From Gammaproteobacteria bacterium (GTDB lineage Bacteria; Pseudomonadota; Gammaproteobacteria; Acidiferrobacterales; SZUA-150): a stretch of 30,823 nt of DNA. The position numbers were made by a program, and so were the translations under genes. Shown in pieces: positions 16,219-25,710 of this stretch. The stretch covers positions 1-30,823 of the forward strand of contig JAOUNW010000004.1 in NCBI GenBank assembly GCA_029880755.1. Reading direction: 5' to 3'. Each line of letters begins with the position of its first letter. Position 1 is the first letter of the stretch. The notes under the pieces are model-generated. The model made no database searches and was not told where the DNA came from. It saw nothing but the letters and a program-made list of their open reading frames with translations.

Positions 16219-17451
16219 ATGAATGCCGCACGAAGCACTCTCCCGAGCACCCGCATCACCGCTATCGACACATTGCGGGGATTCGCCATACTCGGCGTCT
16301 TACCGGTCAACATACAGGGCTTTGCCATGATTTCGGCTACTTTCACCAACCCGGCCGCTTACGGCGATTTGACCGGCTGGAATTTCTGGATCTGGTTTTT
16401 TACCTACTCTCTGGGCGATTCAAAACTCCTTGCACTGTTTTCGCTGCTCTTTGGCGCCAGCCTTCTGTTTATCCAGCAACGGGAAGAAGCCGGGCAAGCA
16501 CAGCGCACAACACTCCATCAGCTGCGCCGTCTGGGTATTCTGTTTGTCTTCGGTATGGTGCACGCGTATTTAATTTGGCCCGGTGACGTACTGGTCTGTT
16601 ATGCCTTATGCGGCACGCTGTTACTGCCGGCATTAAAATTGCCGCCGCGCCATCTTGTGCTTGCCGGCCTGTTCATTTTTGCTGTGCCCACCATTGGCGC
16701 CATAAATCTCAGCCGTGACATGGATCAATGGGACATGAGCGACTGGCAACAGGCACAACAAAACTGGATGCCGCCGACGGAACAGTATCAAAACGAACTG
16801 GATGCCTACCGGGGAAATTGGTTACAGCAACAATCTCAGCGCGTCCCCGAGGCTTTTAATGCACAAACACAGAGCCTGCCTGAGTGGGTGCTCTGGCGTG
16901 CCGCCGGATTAATGCTGTTTGGTATGGCGCTGTTTAAGCTGGGCGTGTTAACGGGCAAACGTCCTGTCCAGTTCTACCGCTATATGACACTCTTTGGACT
17001 TGGATTGGGTGCGCCCATTATGTTCCTGAACAGTTGGCTCTGGGCCAGCGAACAATGGTCTATGGAATACTTCGTGCGCGTTTCCTATTTAGCCAACTAC
17101 TGGCTCAGCCTCCTGATCGTATCGGGCTATATCGGTCTAACCATGTGGATCTGCCAGTCCGGCCGTTTTCAGCGGCTCACCGAGGCACTGGCCAATGTCG
17201 GTCGCATGGCGTTGAGCAACTACCTGCTGCAGTCTATTATTTGTACATTAATCTTTTACGGTCACGGCTTCGGCCTGTTCGGCAAAGTAAACCGAACCGG
17301 CCAGTTTATTGTCGTGATCGCCGTATGGGTCTTGCTTGTATTGCTCTCAAACATCTGGTTAAAACACTTCCGCTATGGCCCGCTGGAATGGCTATGGCGC
17401 CGGGGAAGCAGCAGGAACATCGTTACTAACCACCCGACCACGGTATCGTAA
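16219..17451 (+). CDS. DUF418 domain integral membrane protein
   Basis: A 410-residue membrane protein with about ten hydrophobic segments. It begins with RITAIDTLRGFAILGVLPVNI, the hallmark of DUF418/YeiB-type proteins, which are distantly related to membrane acyltransferases. The C-terminal region contains GRMALSNYLLQSI and LEWLWR, the usual DUF418 ending. The ATG at 16219 is preceded by GAGGT at nine bases. A GTG at 16177 would add 14 residues without function. Function is unknown for the family; transport and acyl transfer have been suggested. It is separated from the cytochrome operon by a hairpin and is probably an independent unit. Confidence 0.88.
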   Translation: MNAARSTLPSTRITAIDTLRGFAILGVLPVNIQGFAMISATFTNPAAYGDLTGWNFWIWFFTYSLGDSKLLALFSLLFGASLLFIQQREEAGQAQRTTLHQLRRLGILFVFGMVHAYLIWPGDVLVCYALCGTLLLPALKLPPRHLVLAGLFIFAVPTIGAINLSRDMDQWDMSDWQQAQQNWMPPTEQYQNELDAYRGNWLQQQSQRVPEAFNAQTQSLPEWVLWRAAGLMLFGMALFKLGVLTGKRPVQFYRYMTLFGLGLGAPIMFLNSWLWASEQWSMEYFVRVSYLANYWLSLLIVSGYIGLTMWICQSGRFQRLTEALANVGRMALSNYLLQSIICTLIFYGHGFGLFGKVNRTGQFIVVIAVWVLLVLLSNIWLKHFRYGPLEWLWRRGSSRNIVTNHPTTVS

Positions 17452-17947
17452 AAAAGTTATCTCATCACCCTTCGTCATTGCGACAAACACCGGAATCCAC
17501 GGGTGTATCGTAAGATAGTCATCGTATATTAATGTTCTGACCCTTGGCTAAAGAAGCCAGCTGTCCGGCTGCCAACGCCATCCGTCCCATGGTCAGCAAT
17601 CAAAAACTGTTTTTGGCGTGTTCGATTGCCTGGTTATCGGCATGTTGAAAGGCGCGCTTTATCATGCACTTCCAGCGACAAACTTGAGCGGGTTGTCACC
17701 AGGACACCACAGAAATCAGGGCTTAATGCGCCCACTTCACCCGGTTGCTTGTTGCCTTATTCCGTCTATTTTTTAAGGAAGTTTTTTCGCGCCCATATCG
17801 GCATCAGTGACATGAGGCGCGTAGGTCACCAAAGAATCGGAAATGGATTTCCAGAAACCGCGCTGACTGGAACCACTCCCGATCTTGCAATGTTCGAGAT
17901 GGTATCCGGATAAGCGTATTTCCGGATTAACGTACTGGAGTCCACTT
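17452..17947. other. 496-bp gap without a convincing gene
   Basis: Short open frames exist on both strands but none has a good ribosome site or recognisable product. Just before the next gene an inverted repeat, ATCCGGA (17904-17910) with TCCGGAT (17921-17927) and a 10-nt loop, would form a leader hairpin 20 bases ahead of the ATG. The stretch near 17475-17500 (gtcattgcgacaaacaccgg) looks like a decayed intergenic repeat. No promoter stands out. Confidence 0.4.
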
Positions 17948-18835
17948 ATGAAAAAAACATGTCTGTATGCAGCAACACTGAGCGCTATCCTGTTTGGTAC
18001 CACGGCGCTTGCCGCGGACGTCATGGAGGAGGAACCCAATCAGCCTATCTATAACGCCCAGGCACTTTCAGTCGATATTGAAATGGCGGTCTACGCAGTC
18101 CTCGGTGATATTGGCGGCGGCAACACCACTGACCTGGATTTCTACAGCTTTTATGGCCAGGCCGATGACGTGGTAACCGTTGATATCGACGGCGGCATGG
18201 GTGGCGCCCAAAGTGTTGATACGGTAATCGCCATCTTTGGCCCCGGGCCCTACTACCAGATGCTGCGTCTCAATGACGACGCCACCAGCATTGATCCCGG
18301 ATCAACTCATCGCTTTGATTCACGCATTGATAACTTTCACTTACCGGCGACAGGGCGCTACTATGTCGGCGTCAGTAACTATCCACGCTATTTCCAGAAT
18401 GGCGGCGTTGTCACCAATGCTACTCGTGGCGCCAGCGGGGATTACACGCTCGTGATTACTGGTGTCAGTCCTGATGTACAAATGATCGATATCGAAGTCA
18501 AACCCGGTAATCATGAATGGGCGCCCATCAATCCCAAGAGCCGTGGAAAAATTCCGGTCGCGATCTTATCCACCGGATCATTCGATGCCCGCAACGTCGA
18601 CCTGACAACACTTACCTTTGGCAGCACCGGCGACGAAGCCAGCCTCTCTCATTGCGGCAAGAGCAATCAGGACTTCAACAATGACGGCAGACTGGATGTC
18701 ATGTGCCACTTCAATAACCAGGACGCCAGTTTCAATTACAGCGACATTGAAGGCATCTTGCGAGGCGCAACAACAGACGGCACACGCATCGAAGGCCGGG
18801 CACCACTGAAAATGGTTCCGCAAAAACAACAGTAA
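17948..18835 (+). CDS. secreted PPC-domain protein
   Basis: A 295-residue exported protein with the signal peptide MKKTCLYAATLSAILFGTTALAA. The N-terminal half (about residues 30-175) is a bacterial pre-peptidase C-terminal (PPC) type domain: DLDFYSFYGQADDVVTVDIDG, a GRYYVGVSNY strand, then GDYTLVITG. The C-terminal half (about 180-290) is a module often found in secreted proteins, with IEVKPG, SRGKIPVAILST and a calcium-loop-like DFNNDGRLDV. No peptidase domain is attached, so it is probably a binding or surface protein. An SD (GGAG) lies eight bases upstream, and a strong terminator follows 17 bases after the stop. It forms a single-gene unit. Confidence 0.85.
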   Translation: MKKTCLYAATLSAILFGTTALAADVMEEEPNQPIYNAQALSVDIEMAVYAVLGDIGGGNTTDLDFYSFYGQADDVVTVDIDGGMGGAQSVDTVIAIFGPGPYYQMLRLNDDATSIDPGSTHRFDSRIDNFHLPATGRYYVGVSNYPRYFQNGGVVTNATRGASGDYTLVITGVSPDVQMIDIEVKPGNHEWAPINPKSRGKIPVAILSTGSFDARNVDLTTLTFGSTGDEASLSHCGKSNQDFNNDGRLDVMCHFNNQDASFNYSDIEGILRGATTDGTRIEGRAPLKMVPQKQQ

Positions 18836-18852
18836 AGTAAATCAACTACCCG

Positions 18853-18891
18853 CCCCATGACATTCACAAGGATGTCATGGGGTTTTCTTTT
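18853..18891 (+). terminator. rho-independent terminator of the PPC-domain gene
   Basis: A perfect 11-bp stem, CCCCATGACAT (18853-18863) with ATGTCATGGGG (18872-18882), and an 8-nt loop are followed directly by TTTTCTTTT. Confidence 0.92.
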
Positions 18892-19197
18892 AATTAAACC
18901 GGGATCAGACCCACTGCTGCTCCACCAGGTCCCTTCTCCCTTTAAACGTCATCCCGTAGGGCGGATTAAGCGCTAGCGAATCTACGATCAATGGGGTTAC
19001 GATCAATGGGGTGATCAATGGGGTCAGACTCGATTGGCGATCAATGGGGTCAGACTCGATTGATTTGTTATCCGGAGTCATTGCACCTTACGACAAACTT
19101 TTGTTTCACAGAAAGTAGCGTAGGACGGTTTAACACGGCAGATCTGCCCGGTGTATCTTGCAATGAAGCAGGAAGACAACAATTCAACTCTTGCCCG
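18892..19197. other. gene-free stretch with repeat remnants
   Basis: No supported gene lies between the PPC-gene terminator and the selO remnant. The segment around 18954-18984 (cgtagggcggattaagcg) resembles a repeat common between genes in gammaproteobacteria. The GATCAATGGGGT repeats are listed separately. The part from 19066 to 19197 shows nothing recognisable. Confidence 0.4.
18986..19065 (+). repeat. short direct repeats, GATCAATGGGGT / GGGTCAGACTCGATTG family
   Basis: Four copies of GATCAATGGGGT lie at 18986, 19001, 19013 and 19039. The last two continue into CAGACTCGATTG. The core GGGTCAGACTCGATT is shared with the larger repeat block at 30131-30320. Confidence 0.8.
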
Positions 19198-20685
19198 CTA
19201 CGTACCACAAAAGGTTTGCTTTACTTCCTCTTCCGGCTCAGGCGGTAATTGATAACGCGCTTTACCGGGCTGTTCGGTAAAAGGCTGTTGCAGGACTTCA
19301 TGTAACTCGTGAAACACGGAAAAATCGCCTTCATCTTCCGCGGCCCGGATGGCTGCTTCAATCTGATGATTCCGGGGAATATACACCGGGTTAACCGCCC
19401 GCATGTTTTGTAGTCGCTATTCCTCGCCGCGCATCTCGCGGCTAAGGCGCTGGCGCCAGGTAACGGCCCAATCATCAAACTCTGTAGGCTGATCAAACAG
19501 ACGACGGCAATCACCATCATGCTCAGACGACTGCCCACTCAACTGCGATAAACAAGAAAACGTTAAGGTAAAATCGGCATTGTTTCTTGCCATAACATCA
19601 AGCAACGCTTGAATCAGTGAGGCATCCTCCTGGTCAGAATCCTCCTGAGCTGTTAAACCGCACTTGGCGCGCATACCTGCCAACCATGCCTGCTGATAGT
19701 GGTCCTTGTAATTCTCCAAACGTGTCTGCGCAACCGCCACCGCCGCTTCGGTGTTATCGTCCAGCATCGGTAGCAAGCACTCCGCCAGGCGCGTTAAATT
19801 CCATAAGCCGATGCCGGGCTGATTGTGGTAGGCATAACGCCCGTCACGGTCGATGGAACTGAACACCCGATTATGTGCATAGGCATCCATAAAGGCGCAC
19901 GGCCCGTAGTCAATGGTCTCTCCGGCAATAGACATGTTATCGGTATTCATAACGCCATGAATAAACCCTAATTGCATCCATTGCGCGATCAGCCTGGCCT
20001 GGCGTTCAATCACCGCGCTCAGAAAATCCACATAGGGATTTTCTGCCGAAGCCACCTCGGGGTAGTTTCGCGCAATCACATAATCCGCCAATTTCCTCAC
20101 GGACTCGGCATCCCCCTGCGCTGCAAAAAACTGAAACGTACCGACCCGAACAAAACTCGCAGCAACACGCGTGATCACACCCCCTGGCAACAAACGCTCT
20201 CGGGCAACGGGCTCGCCGGTGGCGACTGCCGCCAATGCGCGCGTGGTGGGCACGTTCAGTTTGGCCATAGCCTCACTGACCAGATACTCTCGCAGCACCG
20301 GCCCCAGGGCCGCGCGGCCATCACCATTACGGGAGTAAAATGTAGGCCCGGAACCTTTTAGCTGCACATCAAAGTTGGCGCCATTCGCCCCGTTGATCTC
20401 GCCCAACAAAATGGCACGACCATCCCCCAACTGCGGAACAAAGTGGCCAAACTGATGGCCCGCGTACGCCATGGCCAACGGTTCGGCGCCCGCCGGGATG
20501 GCATTACCGGAAAACACAGCTGCCACATCGCCGACATCAATGCCATCCGCAGACAATCCCATGTCATGCGCAAGCGCATCATTAAATTTAATTAATGTTG
20601 GCCCTGCTACCGGTGTGGGCTGGGTCTTGACGTAGAACGTATCACCCAGATCAACATAACGATTATTAAAAGGAATGTGCAGCAA
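19198..20685 (-). pseudogene. selO: selO (protein adenylyltransferase, YdiU) interrupted by an amber codon
   Basis: SelO is a pseudokinase-fold enzyme that transfers AMP to protein hydroxyl groups. The N-terminal 422 codons are intact, with the diagnostic GHFVPQLGDGRA, QLKGSGPT, LREYLVSEAM and HGVMNTDNMSIAGETIDYGP stretches that include the expected Lys, Glu, Asn and Asp positions. Codon 423 is TAG (19419-19417). The same frame continues without shift through MRAVNPVYIPRNHQIEAAI to QTFCGT and a stop at 19198, which is the normal SelO C-terminus (full length would be 495 residues). A single base change, most likely from CAG or GAG, explains it. The product would lack about 72 C-terminal residues including the conserved Cys-Gly-Thr end. 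It could be a recent pseudogene, an amber-suppressed gene or a sequencing error. Confidence 0.85.
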
Positions 20686-20793
20686 GTGTCTCTCACTCGA
20701 AATACAGGAATGGCCGACAGTTTAGCCGAGGAACGGGCAGGCAAAACCAGAGGATCTCAATGGGTATGGTAGTCTGGGGTCTGCGCGGACTCG

Positions 20794-21747
20794 TTAAATC
20801 TGATCGAGGTAATTCCTCATTTCCAATGAGATTCCCCAGCTATTAACATCCTTGTAGTAATCAACCAAATCACTGTTATAGCCTCTGGATCCCCAAACCA
20901 TGATGGGCAGATTATGCAGCCCCATGATATTCCTGAACGCAAATGTCAGTTCGAGCCGATAGGTGTTGTATTCGGCGACATCCTTGTAACCTGTGGTGTA
21001 TTCCACCGCGCTTTTGACTTTTCCAAGAAGCCGGTAGTCATAATCCCAGACTTTCTTAGCAAGCAATGTAACGCCATCGACATATTTTCGTTTCTTGCCA
21101 TCAGTATCATTTTCCCATTCATTGTATTCTTCGGAAATGCCCTGCAAGAAACCTTTGTTAAGAAAATATTTGAGCTTTAAGTAAGTGGAGAGTTTTTCAT
21201 TGTCTCCATCCCTGCTGTAACGCCAGCTCAACTCCCAGTAATCCCAGCCTCTACTTATATAGTCTCTTGCAAATTCAGGATTTTCACCATTAGCAGCGAA
21301 CTCGCTACTCAGTTGCTGGAACGACTGCAAGGTGTTAATACGCTGTCCATTGGACTCGTGCGCATAACCCACATCAAGATAATTTTCGCGACTCCCTAAC
21401 CAGCGCCGGAAAATAAGCGTGGGGTTAAAGCGTTTACCTATCACTGGAGAGGAATCCCTTTTATCAAGATACATCCCGAAGCGTCCGGTAAAGGTAAAGT
21501 AAGGATAGGTGCGATAGCCCTGCTCTTCCCTGGTTTTAAATTTTCCGTTATGGGATATCGGGTACATCTGCGACAACTTGAAATCCAGGTATCGAACATC
21601 ATTGTCGTCCCAGGTAAACCCGACAGTATTCGGTTCATAGCTTTGCAATAGCAGCGGTCTTGTTAGGGACTGACCATCCTCTTCCTGGGCATTAACCGGA
21701 AATACGGAAAACAGAAAAATAAAAAGAAAGATGGATGCGGTTCTCAT
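20794..21747 (-). CDS. pldA: outer-membrane phospholipase A
   Basis: A 317-residue protein with signal peptide MRTASIFLFIFLFSVFPVNA and beta-barrel composition. The OMPLA signature is present: KRFNPTLIFR, then GYAHESNG with catalytic His130 and Ser132. The third catalytic position, Asn in the E. coli SRSWNR motif, is Asp169 here (SRGWDYW). About 25 extra residues separate it from the HESNG motif. The enzyme hydrolyses misplaced phospholipids in the outer leaflet of the outer membrane and normally works as a calcium-dependent dimer. It lies 36 bp downstream of csrA on the same strand and has its own SD (AGGAGG), so it is probably co-transcribed with csrA. Catalytic competence with Asp at the third position is uncertain. 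Confidence 0.82.
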   Translation of the reverse strand: MRTASIFLFIFLFSVFPVNAQEEDGQSLTRPLLLQSYEPNTVGFTWDDNDVRYLDFKLSQMYPISHNGKFKTREEQGYRTYPYFTFTGRFGMYLDKRDSSPVIGKRFNPTLIFRRWLGSRENYLDVGYAHESNGQRINTLQSFQQLSSEFAANGENPEFARDYISRGWDYWELSWRYSRDGDNEKLSTYLKLKYFLNKGFLQGISEEYNEWENDTDGKKRKYVDGVTLLAKKVWDYDYRLLGKVKSAVEYTTGYKDVAEYNTYRLELTFAFRNIMGLHNLPIMVWGSRGYNSDLVDYYKDVNSWGISLEMRNYLDQI

Positions 21748-21783
21748 TAGGCCCTCCTGGCAAAAAAGCGGTGTCAGGTTTCC

Positions 21784-21966
21784 TTATCTGGAATACTCTT
21801 CCTTCTCTTCACCTATACGCTCAAACACTTCCTCCCTGTGTACCGCGATATCCTTGGGCGCTTCAATGCCAATCCTGATCTGTTTACCCTTCTGCCCCAC
21901 TACAGTTACTTTGATGTCTCGCCCGATGTACAGGGTTTCGCCGATCTTTCTGGTGAGTATGAGCAT
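21784..21966 (-). CDS. csrA: carbon storage regulator CsrA
   Basis: A 60-residue RNA-binding global regulator. The sequence starts MLILTRKIGETLYIG and contains the core strands with IRIGIEAPKDIAVHREEV, including the conserved RNA-contact Arg44. Length is normal. A strong SD (AAGGAGG) lies seven bases before the ATG. CsrA binds GGA motifs in leaders of target mRNAs and alters translation. It is followed by pldA, an unusual neighbour. Confidence 0.96.
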   Translation of the reverse strand: MLILTRKIGETLYIGRDIKVTVVGQKGKQIRIGIEAPKDIAVHREEVFERIGEEKEEYSR

Positions 21967-22125
21967 GATCCCTCCTTGAATGAATGGTTTGGCGCCATCG
22001 GCATTATATTAAAAACCTGCGTCTGGCCCCGTTTATTGAAATTGATTTTTTGGGTTTCCTTCGCGAACCAGTACGATTATCCTTCTACCCTGGTCCAGGA
22101 ATCCGTATTTACCGCTAGAATACCC

Positions 22126-23796
22126 ATGAAAATACCGGTCTGTAAAATCCTTGTGCAATTCCTGGAGAAACTGGGGGTCAAATGCATCTTCGGTATCCCC
22201 GGGTCCCATATCCTGCCGGTTTACGACAGCCTCTATGACTCCCCCATTCGCTCGGTGCTGGCCAAGCACGAGCAGGCCGCGGCCTTTATGGCCGGGGGGC
22301 ATGCCCGGGTCACGGGCGGCGTGGGCGCCTGCATCACCACCGCGGGGCCAGGCGCCACCAATCTGGTGACCGGCATCGCCAGCGCCTATGCCGATAACCT
22401 GCCGGTCATCGCCATTACCGGCGAGGCACCCACCCATTTCTTCGGCAAGGGCGGCCTGCAGGAAAGCTCGGGCGAAGGCGGCAGCGTGGACCAGGTGGCG
22501 CTGTTCGCCGGTATCACAAGCTACCACAAACTGATTGAACGCACCGATTACCTGGCCAACGTCCTGATCCAGGCGGCCAAGCACCTGCTTTCCGGTACCC
22601 CCGGGCCCGTGGTGTTAAGCATTCCCTACAACCTGCAAAAGGAAATGGTGGACGCCGCCATCCTGGACCAGGTGTCCTTCGCCCGCCCGGGCAACGTGCC
22701 CATGATTGCCGGGCAACATATCGACCAAACCCTGACCCTGATCGAGCAGGCGAAACGCCCGCTGATTATCGCCGGCTACGGCTGTATACGTTCCGGCGGC
22801 CAAACATCGTTGCGCCACATCAGCGAGCGCCTCAATATTCCGGTAACCAGCAGCCTGAAGGCCAAAGGCGCCATCGACGAACGCTCGGCACTGTCCCTGG
22901 GCAGCCTCGGCGTCACCTCCGGCGGCGACGCCATGCACTACCTGGAGCAAAGGGCGGACCTGGTACTGGTGCTCGGCGCGGGATTCAATGAACGAACCAG
23001 TTACGTCTGGGACCAGCACCTGCTAGCGGGCAAAAAAGTTATCCAGGTAGACAACAACGCCCAGCAATTAGAAAAGGTGTACCGCGCCGACCTGGCGGTG
23101 CAGGCCGACCTGGGCGCCTACTTAACGGCACTGGAGGCAGCGGTGACGCAACGACAGATCGCCCCCAAGGAACCGGTGGATGTCGGCGCATTCATCGCAG
23201 CGGTACAAACACAGGCCGACGCCTCGGGTGAGACCATTTTCAACGAACAGTTTAACCACGTGAAGGCGTTTTATCGCTGGCTAGAGAATCAATTTCCGGA
23301 TGGCCTGGTCATGTTTGACGACAACATCGTGTTCGCGCAAAACTTTTACCGGGTATCCGCCAAGGACCGCTTTTATCCCAACACCGGCATCTCGTCATTG
23401 GGACACGCCATTCCCGCAGCCATCGGTGCCGGCTGCACCGTCAAGCAACCCCTGTTTGCCATGATCGGCGATGGCGGCTTTCAGATGTGTTGCATGGAGA
23501 TCATGACAGCGGTCAATTACGACATCCCGTTGAACATCGTCCTGTTTAACAACAACACCATGGGTCTGATTCGCAAGAATCAGCATCACCATTACCAGGA
23601 CCGTTTCATCGACTGCGATTTCGTCAACCCGGATTACGCCCGGCTGGCACAATCCTTCGGCATCCGCCACGCACGCGTGGAAAACGAGCAGGACTTGTCC
23701 ACCCTGGCAGCGTCTTTGGATTTTCAACAGGGCATCAATCTCATCGAGATCCTGGTCGACCAGGATGCCTACCCGAATTATTCTTCCCGACGTTAA
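22126..23796 (+). CDS. thiamine-diphosphate-dependent enzyme (acetolactate synthase-like)
   Basis: A 556-residue enzyme with the three-domain layout of the acetolactate synthase/benzoylformate decarboxylase superfamily. The catalytic Glu49 is in KHEQAAAFMAGG. A TAGPGATNLVTGIA loop follows, and the ThDP/magnesium motif begins at GDG (448) and ends at the Asn run near 475. The start at 22126 gives the usual N-terminus of the family (FLEKLGVKCIFGIPGSH); the open frame further left runs antisense through csrA and is not coding. No good SD is visible. The substrate cannot be deduced. It need not make acetolactate, because no regulatory subunit or ilv gene is nearby. The next gene, a glycosyltransferase-like protein, starts six bases after its stop, so the two likely share a pathway. 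Confidence 0.88.
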   Translation: MKIPVCKILVQFLEKLGVKCIFGIPGSHILPVYDSLYDSPIRSVLAKHEQAAAFMAGGHARVTGGVGACITTAGPGATNLVTGIASAYADNLPVIAITGEAPTHFFGKGGLQESSGEGGSVDQVALFAGITSYHKLIERTDYLANVLIQAAKHLLSGTPGPVVLSIPYNLQKEMVDAAILDQVSFARPGNVPMIAGQHIDQTLTLIEQAKRPLIIAGYGCIRSGGQTSLRHISERLNIPVTSSLKAKGAIDERSALSLGSLGVTSGGDAMHYLEQRADLVLVLGAGFNERTSYVWDQHLLAGKKVIQVDNNAQQLEKVYRADLAVQADLGAYLTALEAAVTQRQIAPKEPVDVGAFIAAVQTQADASGETIFNEQFNHVKAFYRWLENQFPDGLVMFDDNIVFAQNFYRVSAKDRFYPNTGISSLGHAIPAAIGAGCTVKQPLFAMIGDGGFQMCCMEIMTAVNYDIPLNIVLFNNNTMGLIRKNQHHHYQDRFIDCDFVNPDYARLAQSFGIRHARVENEQDLSTLAASLDFQQGINLIEILVDQDAYPNYSSRR

Positions 23797-23802
23797 CAGC
23801 GC

Positions 23803-25671
23803 ATGACAGCACCCGCGATCACGCGTCTGCAGGATTGCATTGAGCGTTACCAAGCCACTCTTCCCGGGCTGGCGGAACTGGGCAAACCATTGCCGAATCT
23901 TTCTTCCGGCGCCGACGCGGATACGCTGAACACACTCATTCAGTTATATGAACAGGTCTACCCGTTACTGGAACAGGCCCTGTGGTCCGATGCTGCGGAG
24001 TTTCATTCCTTGCTGGCGTGTTACCAGTCCCTGTTCCGGGAACAGGAAGTGCTCATCCAACAGCGTCTGACCACAACCGGTGCCGCGGATGATCGCTATC
24101 ATTTTATTCTCAGCATCCCGGTGGCGGACCGACCTTCACACTTGCGCACCTGCCTGGACAGTATTTATCAAGTCTGTAAACAGTTTAATTATGGTGGCAA
24201 CCGTTCCGGAACCTGGCAGAAAATAACCATCATCGTCGCCGAAGACAGCCGGGAGCCAGACAACATTCGCCAACATAAAGATCTGATAGAGGAATACCGA
24301 CGCAAAGGATTACAGGTACTCCATTTCGATCAAGCCGAACAATATGAGCTGCTACAGGCTATCCCGAAGCATCAACGGGAACAACTGGGTAACATCCTCA
24401 CCACCCAACCCAGGGAACGATTTTATCTCAAGGGTCAGGCGGCCAACCGCAACCTCAGTTACCTGAGGTTTCTGCAACTGACACAAGACAAAAATAAAAC
24501 ACTCTATTACTTAGTCGATAGCGACCAGTCCTTTTGCGTCAACCGCCAGACTGAAATCGGTGATGAGGCAGTGGTGGCGCTCAATTATTTTTATTACTTC
24601 GACAAACTCTTTCGCAGCACCGATACCCTGGTGCTCACCGGTAAGATGGTGGGCGACCCGCCGGTCTCTCCCTCAGTAATGGCTGGCAATTTTCTTGATG
24701 ATGTGACGGCCTTCTTCACCGAGTTGGCACAACAGAGTGCTGATCGCGCTTGCCAATTTCATGATCTACCAAAGCAAACACCTGGCGATGCCGCCTATCA
24801 CGATATGGCCAAACTGTTTGGCTTTGATAACAAACCCGCCACTTTCCCCTACCGGTGCCGGCTCAAGGACAAGCATGATCATATTGCATGCTTAACCGAT
24901 GTCGCCGGACGTCTAAACGCCTTCTTCTTTGGCGAACACCTGACACGCAAGACCCGTTTCACCTACGGCCAAGGCTTTACCGAAATCACGCCCGCACGCA
25001 CCATCTATCCCGGCAACTACATCGTCAACTACGAAGGCCTGAAATACATCATCCCCTTCGGCCACCTGCGCTTGCGCATGTCCGGCCCCACGGCCGGGCG
25101 CCTCATCGCTGCAGAAATCAAAGGGCGTTTCGCCTCCGTCAACCTGCCCCATTTGCACCGGCGCACCACCGAGACAGGTTTAACAGCTGACTTTCGCCCT
25201 GGTGTAAAACTTGGGGAGACCGGGGAGCAGCGGCACATCGATTTATCCAACGAATTTGAGCGCCAGTTTTTCGGCGACCTGATGTTGTTTTCCACGGAAG
25301 CATTGGTACAACAGGCGGACGTCACCCGGCCTTTTAAAAAAGATCAAGTTGTGGCGGTCATCAACAAAAAAGAGAGGGAACTACTGGAACTTTACCAACA
25401 AAAACACAAAGCCATACGCGAAAAACACCGGCAACTCCAACACCTTGTGTTCCATGCCGGGCATTGGTGGACAACGGTACCGGCACTCACAGACGCCTTG
25501 CAACAGGTGCAGGCCTTCCTTAACAACATCGATCACAACTTCGGCGAACAGTCACAGGCCTGGCAGCAGATCTCGTCAACAGAACACCGCGCCCAGCGCA
25601 AACAACAGATCACCGATGCCTTACTCCATTACCGGGCCGAGCGGGATGCGTGGGACAGCTTATTCATATAA
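23803..25671 (+). CDS. glycosyltransferase-like protein (GT-A fold candidate), large
   Basis: A 622-residue cytosolic protein. An N-terminal helical region (1-95) precedes a GT-A-like domain that starts YHFILSIPVADRPSHLRTCLDSI (about residue 98). It has IIVAEDSREP and a DxD-type motif in YYLVDSDQSF (about 235-245). A second conserved-looking block is GQGFTEITPARTIYPGNYIVNYEG (about 390). The C-terminal 120 residues are strongly helical with a probable coiled coil (KKERELLELYQQKHKAIREKH). I do not recognise a named family. Sugar transfer is inferred from the fold-like motifs only. It is coupled to the ThDP enzyme upstream, and a sulfotransferase gene converges on it, hinting at synthesis of a modified surface or small-molecule product. 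Confidence 0.6.
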   Translation: MTAPAITRLQDCIERYQATLPGLAELGKPLPNLSSGADADTLNTLIQLYEQVYPLLEQALWSDAAEFHSLLACYQSLFREQEVLIQQRLTTTGAADDRYHFILSIPVADRPSHLRTCLDSIYQVCKQFNYGGNRSGTWQKITIIVAEDSREPDNIRQHKDLIEEYRRKGLQVLHFDQAEQYELLQAIPKHQREQLGNILTTQPRERFYLKGQAANRNLSYLRFLQLTQDKNKTLYYLVDSDQSFCVNRQTEIGDEAVVALNYFYYFDKLFRSTDTLVLTGKMVGDPPVSPSVMAGNFLDDVTAFFTELAQQSADRACQFHDLPKQTPGDAAYHDMAKLFGFDNKPATFPYRCRLKDKHDHIACLTDVAGRLNAFFFGEHLTRKTRFTYGQGFTEITPARTIYPGNYIVNYEGLKYIIPFGHLRLRMSGPTAGRLIAAEIKGRFASVNLPHLHRRTTETGLTADFRPGVKLGETGEQRHIDLSNEFERQFFGDLMLFSTEALVQQADVTRPFKKDQVVAVINKKERELLELYQQKHKAIREKHRQLQHLVFHAGHWWTTVPALTDALQQVQAFLNNIDHNFGEQSQAWQQISSTEHRAQRKQQITDALLHYRAERDAWDSLFI

Positions 25672-25710
25672 CTTCTTTTTCCCGCAAATGGGAGAATCCG
25701 ATTTATCACT

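Noticed and set aside
17626..17913. 95-residue frame before the PPC-domain gene
   Set aside because: It has no ribosome site, no recognisable motif, and overlaps the leader hairpin of the next gene.
18986..19065. CRISPR array
   Set aside because: Repeats are only 12 bases, spacing is irregular (1-15 bases), and no cas genes are present.
19417..19419. Recoding of the selO stop as selenocysteine
   Set aside because: The codon is TAG rather than TGA, and the position is not a known Sec site in SelO.
19221..19538. Separate small gene of 105 residues antisense or out of frame to selO
   Set aside because: It is in a shifted frame over clear selO coding sequence and has no support of its own.
21838..22125. 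Upstream extension of the ThDP enzyme reading frame across csrA
   Set aside because: It is antisense to csrA, a certain gene, and the translated part lacks any similarity to the enzyme family. The family N-terminus begins at 22126.
22033..22584. Minus-strand frame of 183 residues
   Set aside because: It lies opposite the ThDP enzyme gene, whose motifs are unmistakable. It is a by-product of high GC third positions.
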